Shown in pieces: positions 38,201 to 47,648 of a stretch of DNA of 64,000 nt. Source of the stretch: Bacteroidota bacterium (GTDB taxonomy: Bacteria; Bacteroidota; Bacteroidia; JAHEXY01); contig JAHEXY010000006.1 in the NCBI GenBank assembly GCA_023251875.1, positions 186,001 through 250,000 on the forward strand, read 5' to 3'. The notes under the pieces were generated by a model that searched no databases, was not told the DNA's origin, and saw nothing but the letters and a program-made list of their open reading frames with translations. Position 1 is the first letter of the stretch; each line of letters begins with the position of its first letter. A program made the position numbers and the translations under genes.

Positions 38201-41200
38201 TCATTGAGTAATTTTTTTTCTTGCCAATCTACTTTATAAAACCATTCGTCAATATTTATTTCAGAAGAATTATTAACCAGAGAAGCATCGGCTCTTTTAA
38301 CTTGGAATCCATGCATGATAGCTATTAGTGTATCTGATTGATCCTTTATAATAATATCAGATTTAAGTATTCCATCCTTCTCTTCTCCTAGGTAGACATA
38401 ACTTTTTAATGAATTTACAAGGGGCTGAAATAACTCTAACTTATCAAACCCAACAGGAATGAAAGCAACACCTTGCTTTGAAGGAGGAATAATAGTGGCT
38501 AATACTTGTATACAAGCATCCAGTAAAAGTGGATGACAAATATATTCTTTAAAAGAATAATCAATAGGCATAGCAATTGATGCAATAGCCAAGTCTTCTG
38601 TTTTACATAGCTCATTTACCAAAATAAAAGTGGGACCATATTTTAGGCCACGTTTACTAAACTCTTTATAAAAAAAATCTACAGGTATAATTGTTTTTTC
38701 ACTTTCAGGTTCAGTTTTATTGTATTTATTATCAATTATACTTGCTTCATTTAATCTTACATTTCCCTCCGCATGTAAAATCCATTTATTTTTTCCATCT
38801 TGATTATCCTTAAGACTAAATACTTTACAATTGTATGTTTTTTCATCTTGTTTGGTTAAAATAGTTTGAAGAGACGTAAGCGAATCTTCTTTTAAAACCA
38901 AGGCTAGTGGTATGTAAAATTCTTTGAGAGAAACATTTTTTGACTGAAACAAATCTGATCCAGCGCTAAGCATCATTTCGGCATAAGCCATACCAGGAAA
39001 AATAATTTGATTGAAAACCATGTGATCCTTTAAATAAAAAGGACTATTTCCACAGACTTGAGATTGAAAAACAAAGGAATTATCCGTTGCTAAATCAAGT
39101 TTATGTCCAAGAAGTGGATGGGTATTTTCATTTGCCTTTAGGCTTCCTTTAAAAGATGATATAGATTTTCCATTTGTAGAAGATGCTTCAACCCAATATC
39201 TTTTTCTTTGAAAAGGATAAGTTGGCAACACTATTTTTTTATAAGCAAATCCTTGACTAAAACCATTCCAATCAATTTTAAATTTATGCACATATAATTG
39301 CGCCAGTGTTTGCGAAAGCTGTTTCCAATTAGAAATTTCGGGCCTTATAGTTGGGAGATACAAACATTCAGTTGGCGATTTTACAAATTTGGAAAGGGAA
39401 AGAAGAATTGGCTTAGGGCCTATTTCAATAAATACGATACAACCTTCATTATATAAATTCTCTATTCCGGAAGTAAAATGAACAGTAGCTAGAATATGTT
39501 CGGTCCAATAGGCTGCATTTGCAATTTCATTGGTAATTAATTTTCCGCTAACATTCGAAATTATTTTTTTTGTTGGAGTTGAATATTTTATTGTTTGGGC
39601 AATTAATTTAAACTCATTTAATATTGGGTTCATTAAAGGAGAATGAAATGCATGAGAAACATTTAGTTCTTTTGTACTAATTTTTTCTTTCTCACAAAGA
39701 GCAACAATTTCATTTACAGCATTTGCTTCGCCTGAAATAACAATATTTTCTAATCCATTTACAGCAGCAATAGAAACTACATGTTTATAATTTTGTAGCA
39801 ACGCTTCTACTTTTTCTTTCTTAGCAAATACTGAAACCATAGAACCATTTTGTTCCAATGATTGCATTAATTTTCCTCTTGCAGCAATTAGTTTCAAGCC
39901 GTCTTCTAAACTAAATACACCCGCTTCATAGGCAGCCATGTATTCTCCCACACTATGTCCTATTACAAATTGAGGAGAAATTCCAATAGATTTCATTAGC
40001 TTATTTAAAGCATAACCAATAGAAAACAATGCCGGTTGCGTATAAATAGTTTGATCAATTAAACCTTCATTTTCTTTTTTGGTCGGATACAATACATCTA
40101 TCAATTCAATATCTAAATATGATTTTAAGATTTCATTACAATGAAGAATGGCATTTCTAAATATGGGTTGAGTATTATAAAATTCTCGGCACATTCCAAC
40201 ATATTGTGAACCTTGCCCGGTAAATAAAAATGCTACTTTGGGAATATGATCTGAAGCTTGAGATTTACTTTTAAAAGTATTTAAACCTGTTTCTCCATTT
40301 TTTAAAGCAGATAAACTTTTAATTGTTTCAGCAGCAGAAGAAGCAAGAACAGCAATTTTACTTTCAAAATTTGAACGACCCACATTTGATGAATAACAAA
40401 CATCTTCAAAATTAATATTTGGATTTTGCTCTAAAAAATGAATATAATTATCTACTGTATTTAACAATGCTTGTTCTGATTTAGCGGAAAGTGTTAATAG
40501 TTGAACGGGCTTATTTGTATTTGTTTTATTTAAATTATTATATACCGGAGTTTCCTCAATAATAATATGAGCATTGGTTCCACTTATTCCAAAAGAACTA
40601 ATACCGGCAATTCTTTTTTGATTAGAAGTATTCCATTCGGTTAATTGATCAACAACTTTTACAGATAATTTGTCCCAAGGTATATAAGTACTTAGTGAAG
40701 CAACGTTTAAACTTGCCGGAAGTATTTTATGCTGCATAGCCATTACCACTTTTATTAATCCTGCCACTCCTGCAGCAGCTTCTAAATGGCCTATATTTGT
40801 TTTTACAGAACCAATTAAAAGCGAATGATTCTTTGATCTATTAGGACTAAAAACTTTATCTAAAGCATCCACTTCTATTGGATCTCCCAGTGGAGTACCG
40901 GTTCCATGAGCTTCAACATAACTAATGTCTTTGGGGCTTAGCTTCGCATTTGTAATTGCTTGACGAATTACCGCTTGTTGCGCACGGCCATTGGGAGCTG
41001 TAAATCCGCTGCTTTTACCATCATGATTAATGGCTCCTCCTTTAATAACTGCCCATATATGATCTCCATCTTTTACTGCATCCGAAAGCCGTTTTAATGC
41101 AATCATGCCACAACCCTCACCTCTTACAAAACCATCAGCCTCTGTGCTAAATGTGCTGCATTTTCCTTTAGCAGAAAGAACTCGGGCCTTTGAAAGCAAT

Positions 41201-41940
41201 ACGCCAATTTCTGGCGTAAGCATCAATTGAACGCCACCGGCTAATGCTAAATCACATTCTTTCAAACGCAAACTCTGACAAGCCATGTGAATAGTTACAA
41301 GCGAAGAAGAGCATGCTGTATCAACAGCAATACAAGGGCCTTGAAGACCTAATACATAAGAAATTCTACCTGCGGCAAAAGAGAATCCGCCACCTGTAAG
41401 CATATATGGATCTACATCTTCAACACTAAGTAAAGAAGCTTCTAAATGAGCATAATCAGTTTGCCCTATGCCAACATAAACACCCGTTGAACTTGCTGTA
41501 AGTTGTTCCGGAACAATTCCTGCACTTTCTAATGCTTCCCAACATACCTCTAGTAATAATCTTTGCTGAGGATCCATGCTTACAACTTCCCGCGGAACAA
41601 TTCCAAAAAAAGCAGCATCAAACAAATCAACATTACTAATAAAGCCACCACATTTACTATTCATTTTTCCGGGAGTATCAGGATTGGGATCATAAAATTC
41701 ATTGGCATCCCATCTATCTTTTGGAATTTCAACAATTCCATTTTTTCCATTTTTTAATAAATTCCAATAGTCTTCAGGCGAATTTACATTTCCAGGAAAC
41801 CGGCAACCCATTCCAACAATAGCTATAGGTTCATTTGTTTCATTCTCTAAAGCAGTAATTTTTGCCTGCATCATTTCTAATGCTTGCAAAGCTTGTTTTA
41901 CAGATGATGGTGATTTGTCCTGATCATTATTTGTTGCCAT
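35299..41940 (-). CDS. Fully reducing PKS module: KS-AT-DH-ER-KR-ACP (2213 aa)
   Basis: Domains by approximate residue: docking coil 1-33; KS 37-457 (DTACSSSL, EAHGTGTPLGDPIE, NIGHLEAAAG); AT 567-870 (GHSVG ~661; HAFHS, the malonyl-type motif); DH 941-1225 (LKDHMVFNQIIFP, DACIQ); KR structural half; ER 1474-1780 (HSAAGGTGLAAVQIA); KR 1802-1985 (TGGYGGLG, IVDD, ANYAAANTF); ACP (IGLDSLMAVEL, Ser ~2112); C-terminal docking tail DNLTEEELDKLLNEM. It should add one malonate and reduce it to methylene. It is the last PKS protein before the NRPS, whose start codon overlaps its stop (TAATG). The DH motif has Asn where HxxxGxxxxP has Gly, so DH activity is less certain than in the sister module. Confidence 0.92.
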   Translation of the reverse strand: MATNNDQDKSPSSVKQALQALEMMQAKITALENETNEPIAIVGMGCRFPGNVNSPEDYWNLLKNGKNGIVEIPKDRWDANEFYDPNPDTPGKMNSKCGGFISNVDLFDAAFFGIVPREVVSMDPQQRLLLEVCWEALESAGIVPEQLTASSTGVYVGIGQTDYAHLEASLLSVEDVDPYMLTGGGFSFAAGRISYVLGLQGPCIAVDTACSSSLVTIHMACQSLRLKECDLALAGGVQLMLTPEIGVLLSKARVLSAKGKCSTFSTEADGFVRGEGCGMIALKRLSDAVKDGDHIWAVIKGGAINHDGKSSGFTAPNGRAQQAVIRQAITNAKLSPKDISYVEAHGTGTPLGDPIEVDALDKVFSPNRSKNHSLLIGSVKTNIGHLEAAAGVAGLIKVVMAMQHKILPASLNVASLSTYIPWDKLSVKVVDQLTEWNTSNQKRIAGISSFGISGTNAHIIIEETPVYNNLNKTNTNKPVQLLTLSAKSEQALLNTVDNYIHFLEQNPNINFEDVCYSSNVGRSNFESKIAVLASSAAETIKSLSALKNGETGLNTFKSKSQASDHIPKVAFLFTGQGSQYVGMCREFYNTQPIFRNAILHCNEILKSYLDIELIDVLYPTKKENEGLIDQTIYTQPALFSIGYALNKLMKSIGISPQFVIGHSVGEYMAAYEAGVFSLEDGLKLIAARGKLMQSLEQNGSMVSVFAKKEKVEALLQNYKHVVSIAAVNGLENIVISGEANAVNEIVALCEKEKISTKELNVSHAFHSPLMNPILNEFKLIAQTIKYSTPTKKIISNVSGKLITNEIANAAYWTEHILATVHFTSGIENLYNEGCIVFIEIGPKPILLSLSKFVKSPTECLYLPTIRPEISNWKQLSQTLAQLYVHKFKIDWNGFSQGFAYKKIVLPTYPFQRKRYWVEASSTNGKSISSFKGSLKANENTHPLLGHKLDLATDNSFVFQSQVCGNSPFYLKDHMVFNQIIFPGMAYAEMMLSAGSDLFQSKNVSLKEFYIPLALVLKEDSLTSLQTILTKQDEKTYNCKVFSLKDNQDGKNKWILHAEGNVRLNEASIIDNKYNKTEPESEKTIIPVDFFYKEFSKRGLKYGPTFILVNELCKTEDLAIASIAMPIDYSFKEYICHPLLLDACIQVLATIIPPSKQGVAFIPVGFDKLELFQPLVNSLKSYVYLGEEKDGILKSDIIIKDQSDTLIAIMHGFQVKRADASLVNNSSEINIDEWFYKVDWQEKKLLNEEIVKTDEINTWVVFSQKNKLSEDLYNLLSDNGNCIRVFNGEQYQKINSNVYYINSTDALDFQKLVMDIKNDNLNPTRFIYSCDIEKIDVPNDLDVVYQNSCYNALYLVQAINKQNYIRKPKLCILTRAAQPVNAGITETGLFQTPLLGLSKVVAMEHPELRCLRIDLDSEIQENEAQFIFNEIEAENTNERQIAFRNDKRYVARLENENVQSVSSIKIPESTSYELSVLENGDLDSLGLLSRQRIQPADNEVEIRIYASGLNFRDVLMSLSTYNGIISPLGSECAGEIVAVGKHVKAFKVGDNVIALSSASFSKYLTLTQELVIHKPTELNYQEAAAIPINYITAYYALHHLAKIKKGDRVLIHSAAGGTGLAAVQIARDAGAEVMGTASKPKWEYLKSIGVKHVFNSRTLDFADEIMQLTNGKGVDIVLNSFTGDFISKSLSLLSNGGKFLEIGLAEVLDDEKVKQMNPSVSYFPINLGTLIVENRLPYKEVMSIILEKFKSKALTSAPIKEFDIRNSIEAFRYMQQAKHTGKIVIIHDGVKQEKELKIVADASYIITGGYGGLGLEIAKFLVDNGANNLFLLGRSKPSENASKFIEELRLKATINVVKADVTDKSALEKIITNIDKSLYPLKGIIHAAGIVDDNIIVNQTKEQFKRVLDIKMSGAWHLHQLTLQHELDFFVLFSSVSSLMGSFGQANYAAANTFLDGLAHYRKSQGLPALSINWGIWTGVGLAVKKGTDKEENRAPGVGIITPSQGIKAFEKVMRKDIAQIGIVPIDWNALASTGVLGEADNFILDIANKKIANHNRNNKSNGNKNILNKIKQLEIEKQKPFFINYLQELGSKVMGLQPSEIDPNKPMNQIGLDSLMAVELKNKVKIDIGIDINVVKFMEGISMDALATEFVTELNNNNGNDSVTVAEINNVDILVNQENEIAKNALDQVTDVLVNVDNLTEEELDKLLNEMRN

Positions 41941-41943
41941 ATA

Positions 41944-44900
41944 TTAAAATTTAATATTTTCAAGTTTTTGAATTAACAATTTCTCTGCTGCTTCTTCTGT
42001 TAGCGAATCGACATCTGTAGTTAATGATGTATTTAAAATTTCGGTCGCTTGTTCTTTGATCGGTTCTTCTTCAGAAAAAATTTCTGTGAGTAAAAAATCG
42101 GTAAGTGAACTAATGGTTGGATAGTTAAATAACACTGTTGTGGTAATTGTGTATTCCAAACTATCTTCTAATTTATTCTTTAATTCTATACCCATTACAG
42201 AATCAATACCCATCTCAATAAATCCCATTTCAATATCCAGTAGTTGTATGGATGGAAGTTCCATTACTTTTGCAACTTCTATTTTTATTGCTTCTAATAA
42301 TATTGCATAACGCTCTTCAGGTAAAACAGATTTTAATTTCATTAATAAAAAAGATTCTGATATATCTTGCTTTACTATCATTTCATTTTTTTCATTTTCA
42401 TTTTTAAATTCAGTTGTTTTAGGATTATTATTTTCTATCCAATATTTTTCTCCTTGAAAAGGATAAAGAGGAAGGTTTACTTTATTGTGTTTTGAGTCTT
42501 TATAATATTCTGACCAATTTATTTCTTTACCATTAATAAAGACCCCTCCCAGCCTCCCCAAAGGGGAGGAGATTACAGCCTGCACATCAGAAACCATCAC
42601 ATGAAAATGAGCCTTTGCATTATTTGTATAAGGTTCATTCTTTATTTTAATTAAAACATCTACAGCCTCATTTACAGAATTGGCAATTAAAGCCAACCGG
42701 TATTTAAAATGCGAGCGACATGTATTTGCGGTAAAACATACATCTGAAAAATTTAGATCTTTATTCTCCTTAAAATATTTTATATAAATTTCTATCAAAT
42801 CATCAAGTGCTTTTTCTGATTTAGCAGACAAAGCTAAAAGAGAAGGAAGATCAGCATTTACTTGAGGCGCCTTAGTATTTTCTATTCCTTCCTCTACAAT
42901 AATGTGCGCATTGGTTCCACTAAATCCAAATGAACTCAAACCTGCAATACGTTTCTTATCAGATTTTTTCCATGCTGTATTTTTTGTAACAATATCTATT
43001 GGAGAATCTTTCCACGAAATAAATTGATTAGGATTTTTAAAATTCAAATGAGCAGGAATACTTTCCTTTTGAAGAGAGAGAACTAATTTTATTAATCCGG
43101 CTACACCTGCGGCAGCTTCTAAATGACCAATATTTGTTTTAACAGATCCTACTTTTATTTTTTTCTGATTTTGTACATAATTTTCTTTTACAACATCAGC
43201 TATGGCTTCCAATTCAATTGGATCACCCAATGGAGTAGCGGTTCCATGCGCTTCGATGTAATCTATTTCATGCGGAAGTACATTGGAACTTTCCATAGCT
43301 TTTGTAATCACATTTTTTTGTGCGCTACCATTGGGAACGGTTAATCCGCCACTTGAACCATCATGGTTAACAGCAGAACCTTTTATGCAAGCAAGAATAG
43401 TATCCTTATCAGCAATGGCGTCAGATAATCGTTTCAGCACAACTATTCCACAACCCTCACCTCTAACATATCCATTGGCAGAATCATCAAATGTTTTACA
43501 AAGTCCATCAGCGGATAACATTTTTCCTTCACAGAGGTTTATGGTTACTTCCGGAGATAAAATAAGATTAACGCCACCCGCCAAAGCTACATTGCATTCG
43601 TTATTTCTTAAACTTTGACAAGCGGTATGCAATGCTACTATAGAAGAAGAACAGGAAGTATCAATAGCCATACTTGGACCTGTTAAACCTAATACATAAG
43701 AAATTCTTCCGGCTGCAACACTAATGGCATTACCAGAAACCACATATCTGTTTATTTCTTTATTGGCATTTCTTATAACGGATGCATAATCATAACTACT
43801 AAGTCCAATAAAAACACCTGTTAAAGATTTATATAAATCATTAGGAGAAATATTAGCATTCTCTAAAGCATGCCAACAAACTTCAAGTAATAATCTTTGT
43901 TGCGGATCCATATACAAAGCTTCTCTTGGTGAAATACCAAAAAAAGCAGCATCAAAATATTGTACTTTATCTGCAAATCCGCCATACTTGGTGTACATTT
44001 TTCCTTTGGCATTTATATTAGGATCGTACCATTCATTGATATTCCAACGATCAGCGGGAATCTCCGATATAGCAAGTTCATTATTATATAAAAGCTTCCA
44101 AAAATCATCTATATTATTAGCACTTCCAGGAAAACGACATCCCATTCCAACTATTACAATTGGTTCATTTTTTAATTTCAATGCAGTTTTATCAAATACA
44201 TTTTTTTCTATTTTTTCGAAAAACTTTATCGGTATTACATCTGATGTTAAGTAATTAATAATTGCTTCAAGATTTGGATAATTAAATAGCAATGAGGCAT
44301 TCAATTTTATATTTAAATCATTTTCAAGTTTGTTTTTTAATTCAACCGCCATAAAAGAATCTAAACCCAAATCAAATAATGGTTTGCGTTCTTCTATTGA
44401 AGTTGGATCGGATATGGCTAAAACCTTGGCTATTTCTTTTTGAACATATATTAACAAATAATTTTTTCTCTTTGCTATTTCAAGTTGTTCAAGTTCTTTT
44501 AAAATGAATCCGGTATTTTTTAATTTTTCAGCTTCTGATTCCATCTGAGCAAATTCTTCAAACAATAATGGATTGCCACCATGTTCAACCAATTTTTCAA
44601 TCTTTTTCCAGTCCATTGTAAAAACTGCAGCCTGACTCATTCCATTTAGAATTATAGTATCTAATTGTTGAATGGCTTCATCAGGCGCTATTGGAATAAT
44701 GCCATTATTATGCATTCTATTTTGGTTGGCAGCGTTTAACCTTGCGGCCATTCCAATTTCAGCCCATGGCCCCCAGTTGATGCTTGTTCCAGCTAATCCA
44801 TTTTGTCTTCTATATTTCATTAATGCATCCATAAAAGCATTAGCAGCTGCATAATTTCCTTGCCCTGGGAAAGCCCAAATGGCAGCCATAGAAGAAAAAC

Positions 44901-47535
44901 AAACAAAAAAATCGAGCGAAATATTTTCAGATAATAAATGAAGATTCCACAAGCCGTCTACTTTAGGACGAAATACATTTTTAAACCTTTCAATATTTTG
45001 TCCCATCAACATTCCATCGTCCACAACACCGGCAGAATGAATAATACCTTTTAAAGGAGGCATTGTATTTTTTATCTCAGTAAAGAAATCCTGCATTTGT
45101 TTTGCATCAGCAACATCAACCTGCATTACTTTAATCACCACTCCTTCTTTTTCAATATCTGAAATAGTATTTTTAGCATAGTCAGAAATACTATTTTTCC
45201 GACCTATACAAATAATATTTTTAGCGCCTTTACTAACCAGCCAGTGTACTACTTTTATTCCCAGGTCTCCTAATCCGCCTGTTACAATGTAAGAGGCATC
45301 TTTATCTAATTTTTGCAAATGCAGTTGAACAGCATTAGTCTCTTTCTTATATTTAATAAGCCTTGCTACATATCTATTTTTATTTCTGATTACTACTTCC
45401 TTTTCTTTATCCTCTACAAATAATTCTTGAACCAACGTTTTTACGACATCACTTTCTGAAAATGACAAATCAATTAGTTTGCAATTGTATTCAGGATATT
45501 CATTCATAATAACTTTCCCCAATGCCCAAAGCGGAGCATCTTGAAAATTAATTAAAGTAGAAGTTAAATCAGGATTATAAATAGAATCAGCAACAATAAA
45601 TAATTTAGGTAAAACCTTCCATTTAAAATGCGGTAAAGCCTGAATAAGAGTAAGGATACTAAAACATCCATAAGATTGGGTGTCATAAATTTTTTCAAGA
45701 GAAAAAATATTCTCTTTAGAATTATTCAAGCTCCATGCATGAATAATGCCATAGCAATTCTCTTTTGGAATACTATTCAATAATTTTTTATAGTCGTCTA
45801 AATTAGATGGGGCAATTTTAAATAATGTATCATTTTCACATTTAAACTCATCTCCACTTTCTACATATATTGATTTATAACCTAATTCAGCAAGTTGATT
45901 TTTAGTATCTTCTTTAAAGATGCTGTCATCTGAAAAAATTAACCAATATTTATTCTCTGCTTTTTCAATTTTTGTTTTAACAGGCTTTAATTTCCATGAA
46001 ACTTCATAAACACTACTGGCAAAATTAGTTTTTTGCTGTGTAGAGATTGAATTGAAATTTGTTTTAGTATTAATCCAATATCTTTTTCTTTGAAATACTA
46101 TTTCAGGAAGAGCGGTTTTAATTTCATCAATTTTATTTTCGGCTTCTTCAATAATTAAGTGGGCATTGGTTCCACTTGCTCCAAATGCACTTACTCCAGC
46201 CATTTTCTTTTTCTGCAAATTATAAGTCCATGGAATAGATTGCTGAACAATTTTTAAAGGAATTTCATTCCACTTTATATTTGAGTTAGGTTTTACAACA
46301 TTTAAATGAGAAGGGATTGTATTTTTTTGTAAAGAGAGTACCACTTTTATCAAGCTTGCAATTCCTGAAGCAGCTTCTAAGTGACCAATATTTGTTTTTA
46401 CTGACCCAATAAGAAGCGGATTTTCATCAGTTTTATCTTTTCCAAAAACAGATGCTAATGCATTAACCTCAATAGGATCTCCAAGAGCAGTGCCGGTGCC
46501 ATGTGCTTCTACATAATCAATTTGTGATGCTGAAACACCAGCATTAGCAAGTGCTTCTAAAATTAATTTCTTTTGAGAACTCCCATTTGGAACAGTAAAA
46601 CCACTACTTGCTCCGTCTTGATTTACTGCAGAACCTTTAATGACGGCTAGTACAGAATCTTTATCTCTTATTGCATCAGAAAGTTTTTTTAAGATCACTA
46701 TTCCACAGCCTTCACCTCTCACAATACCATCTGCTGCATCATCAAATGTTTTACATTTTCCACTTGGAGAAAGTAATTTAGTTTTTGATAGAGCTATGGT
46801 AGATTCCGGTCCTAAAATTAAGTTAACGCCACCTGCAACAGCCATAGTACTTTCTCCTGTCCTCAAACTTTGGCAGGCATAATGAACGGCAACTAATGAA
46901 GAAGAGCAGGCGGTATCAATTGCTAAACTGGGGCCTTGTAATCCTAAAATATAGGATAGTCTTCCTGCTGCTGCATTTAGTGCATTTCCGGTAGTAAAAT
47001 AAACATCAATATTTTCAAGATTACCCTTATCTAAAAAATACTTACCGTATTCATTTGTGCTAATGCCAATAAAAACACCCGTTTTGCTTCCTTTTAATTC
47101 AGCATGTTGTTGCTGCGCATTTTGCAATGCCTCCCATGTTACTTCTAACAAAATTCTTTGTTGAGGATCCATGCTGATAGCTTCACGAGGAGAAATACCA
47201 AAAAAAAGCGGATCAAATTGATCAACAGAATTTAAAAAGCTACCAAACCGAGTATACATTTTTCCCGGTAAATCTTGATTGGCATCATAATATTCATTTA
47301 TGTTCCATCTTGTATCAGGAACTTCAGTAATGGTATTTTTTTCATTTTTTAATACGTCCCAAAATTTTTCTGTATTGTATGCTTCTCCCGGAAACCTGCA
47401 TGCCATCCCAATAATTGCAATAGGTTCATGTTTTATATTTTTACGCTCTTTCAACTCTTCGCGTAAGCGATTTATTTCCAAAAGAGCATTCTTCATCAAA
47501 TCCTTGTAATCTTTATTTTCAGAATTATTAATCAT
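41944..47535 (-). CDS. Bimodular AT-less PKS: KS-KR-ACP-KS-ACP (1863 aa)
   Basis: Docking coil (ALLEINRLREELKE); KS1 36-462 (DTACSSSL, EAHGTGTALGDPIE); then only ~30 residues to FQRKRYW, with no AT and no KS-AT linker; KR ~750-950 (TGGLGDLG, VVDDG, GNYAAANAF); ACP1 (LGLDSFMAVEL, Ser ~1058); KS2 1124-1546 (DTSCSSSI, EAHGTATPLGDPIE, NIGHLEAAAG); KS-AT linker; palindromic element at ~1650-1665; post-AT linker (INWSEYY, LPLYPFQGEKYW); ACP2 (MGIDSVMGIEL, Ser ~1776); C-terminal docking tail. KS catalytic Cys-His-His are intact in both. Module 1 should yield a beta-hydroxy unit and module 2 an unreduced beta-keto unit if an AT acts in trans. The stop lies three bases before the next gene. Confidence 0.9.
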   Translation of the reverse strand: MINNSENKDYKDLMKNALLEINRLREELKERKNIKHEPIAIIGMACRFPGEAYNTEKFWDVLKNEKNTITEVPDTRWNINEYYDANQDLPGKMYTRFGSFLNSVDQFDPLFFGISPREAISMDPQQRILLEVTWEALQNAQQQHAELKGSKTGVFIGISTNEYGKYFLDKGNLENIDVYFTTGNALNAAAGRLSYILGLQGPSLAIDTACSSSLVAVHYACQSLRTGESTMAVAGGVNLILGPESTIALSKTKLLSPSGKCKTFDDAADGIVRGEGCGIVILKKLSDAIRDKDSVLAVIKGSAVNQDGASSGFTVPNGSSQKKLILEALANAGVSASQIDYVEAHGTGTALGDPIEVNALASVFGKDKTDENPLLIGSVKTNIGHLEAASGIASLIKVVLSLQKNTIPSHLNVVKPNSNIKWNEIPLKIVQQSIPWTYNLQKKKMAGVSAFGASGTNAHLIIEEAENKIDEIKTALPEIVFQRKRYWINTKTNFNSISTQQKTNFASSVYEVSWKLKPVKTKIEKAENKYWLIFSDDSIFKEDTKNQLAELGYKSIYVESGDEFKCENDTLFKIAPSNLDDYKKLLNSIPKENCYGIIHAWSLNNSKENIFSLEKIYDTQSYGCFSILTLIQALPHFKWKVLPKLFIVADSIYNPDLTSTLINFQDAPLWALGKVIMNEYPEYNCKLIDLSFSESDVVKTLVQELFVEDKEKEVVIRNKNRYVARLIKYKKETNAVQLHLQKLDKDASYIVTGGLGDLGIKVVHWLVSKGAKNIICIGRKNSISDYAKNTISDIEKEGVVIKVMQVDVADAKQMQDFFTEIKNTMPPLKGIIHSAGVVDDGMLMGQNIERFKNVFRPKVDGLWNLHLLSENISLDFFVCFSSMAAIWAFPGQGNYAAANAFMDALMKYRRQNGLAGTSINWGPWAEIGMAARLNAANQNRMHNNGIIPIAPDEAIQQLDTIILNGMSQAAVFTMDWKKIEKLVEHGGNPLLFEEFAQMESEAEKLKNTGFILKELEQLEIAKRKNYLLIYVQKEIAKVLAISDPTSIEERKPLFDLGLDSFMAVELKNKLENDLNIKLNASLLFNYPNLEAIINYLTSDVIPIKFFEKIEKNVFDKTALKLKNEPIVIVGMGCRFPGSANNIDDFWKLLYNNELAISEIPADRWNINEWYDPNINAKGKMYTKYGGFADKVQYFDAAFFGISPREALYMDPQQRLLLEVCWHALENANISPNDLYKSLTGVFIGLSSYDYASVIRNANKEINRYVVSGNAISVAAGRISYVLGLTGPSMAIDTSCSSSIVALHTACQSLRNNECNVALAGGVNLILSPEVTINLCEGKMLSADGLCKTFDDSANGYVRGEGCGIVVLKRLSDAIADKDTILACIKGSAVNHDGSSGGLTVPNGSAQKNVITKAMESSNVLPHEIDYIEAHGTATPLGDPIELEAIADVVKENYVQNQKKIKVGSVKTNIGHLEAAAGVAGLIKLVLSLQKESIPAHLNFKNPNQFISWKDSPIDIVTKNTAWKKSDKKRIAGLSSFGFSGTNAHIIVEEGIENTKAPQVNADLPSLLALSAKSEKALDDLIEIYIKYFKENKDLNFSDVCFTANTCRSHFKYRLALIANSVNEAVDVLIKIKNEPYTNNAKAHFHVMVSDVQAVISSPLGRLGGVFINGKEINWSEYYKDSKHNKVNLPLYPFQGEKYWIENNNPKTTEFKNENEKNEMIVKQDISESFLLMKLKSVLPEERYAILLEAIKIEVAKVMELPSIQLLDIEMGFIEMGIDSVMGIELKNKLEDSLEYTITTTVLFNYPTISSLTDFLLTEIFSEEEPIKEQATEILNTSLTTDVDSLTEEAAEKLLIQKLENIKF
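42541..42576. repeat. Palindromic element 5 at the missing-AT site of KS2
   Basis: The core on the minus strand is CTCCCC-TTT-GGGGAG within GTAATCTCCTCCCC...GGGAGGGGTC, encoding AVISSPLGRLGGVFING. It replaces the whole AT domain. The preceding residues are the KS-AT linker (YRLALIANSVNEAVDVLIK) and the following residues are the post-AT linker (EINWSEYY ... FQGEKYW). Confidence 0.8.
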
Positions 47536-47648
47536 TAGAGTTTAAGTTAAGAAACTGCGCAATAAATTTTTCCTTTATTAGAACCTCACCCTGCCCCTCT
47601 CCCAATGGAGAGGGAAGCTTGGAATTATTTTTAGAGTTATGTAATAAA
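47536..47648. repeat. Palindromic element 6, intergenic copy
   Basis: The 113-bp gap between two PKS genes carries GAACCTCACCCTGCC, then CCTCTCC-CAAT-GGAGAGG, then GAAGCTTGGAATTATTTTT (47581-47630). This is the clearest full-length example of the element without the nested hairpin. Its right tail matches the tails of the copies at 33060, 33126 and 59470. The stem followed by a T-run on the plus strand is not in terminator orientation for the minus-strand operon. Confidence 0.8.

Noticed and set aside
43283-43618. Plus-strand ORFs opposite KS domains (here and near 46640, 51421, 57827, 60733)
   Set aside because: They recur at the same conserved KS segment in each PKS gene, as expected for antisense reading of conserved codons, not for real genes.
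41944-47535. Classical trans-AT PKS assignment for the entire cluster
   Set aside because: Two modules carry intact cis-ATs, two AT-less modules keep cis-AT style linkers on both sides of the gap, and no discrete AT gene is in the window.
47581-47630. Intrinsic terminator inside the PKS operon
   Set aside because: The hairpin belongs to the dispersed palindromic family and its T-run is on the plus strand, wrong for the minus-strand genes.
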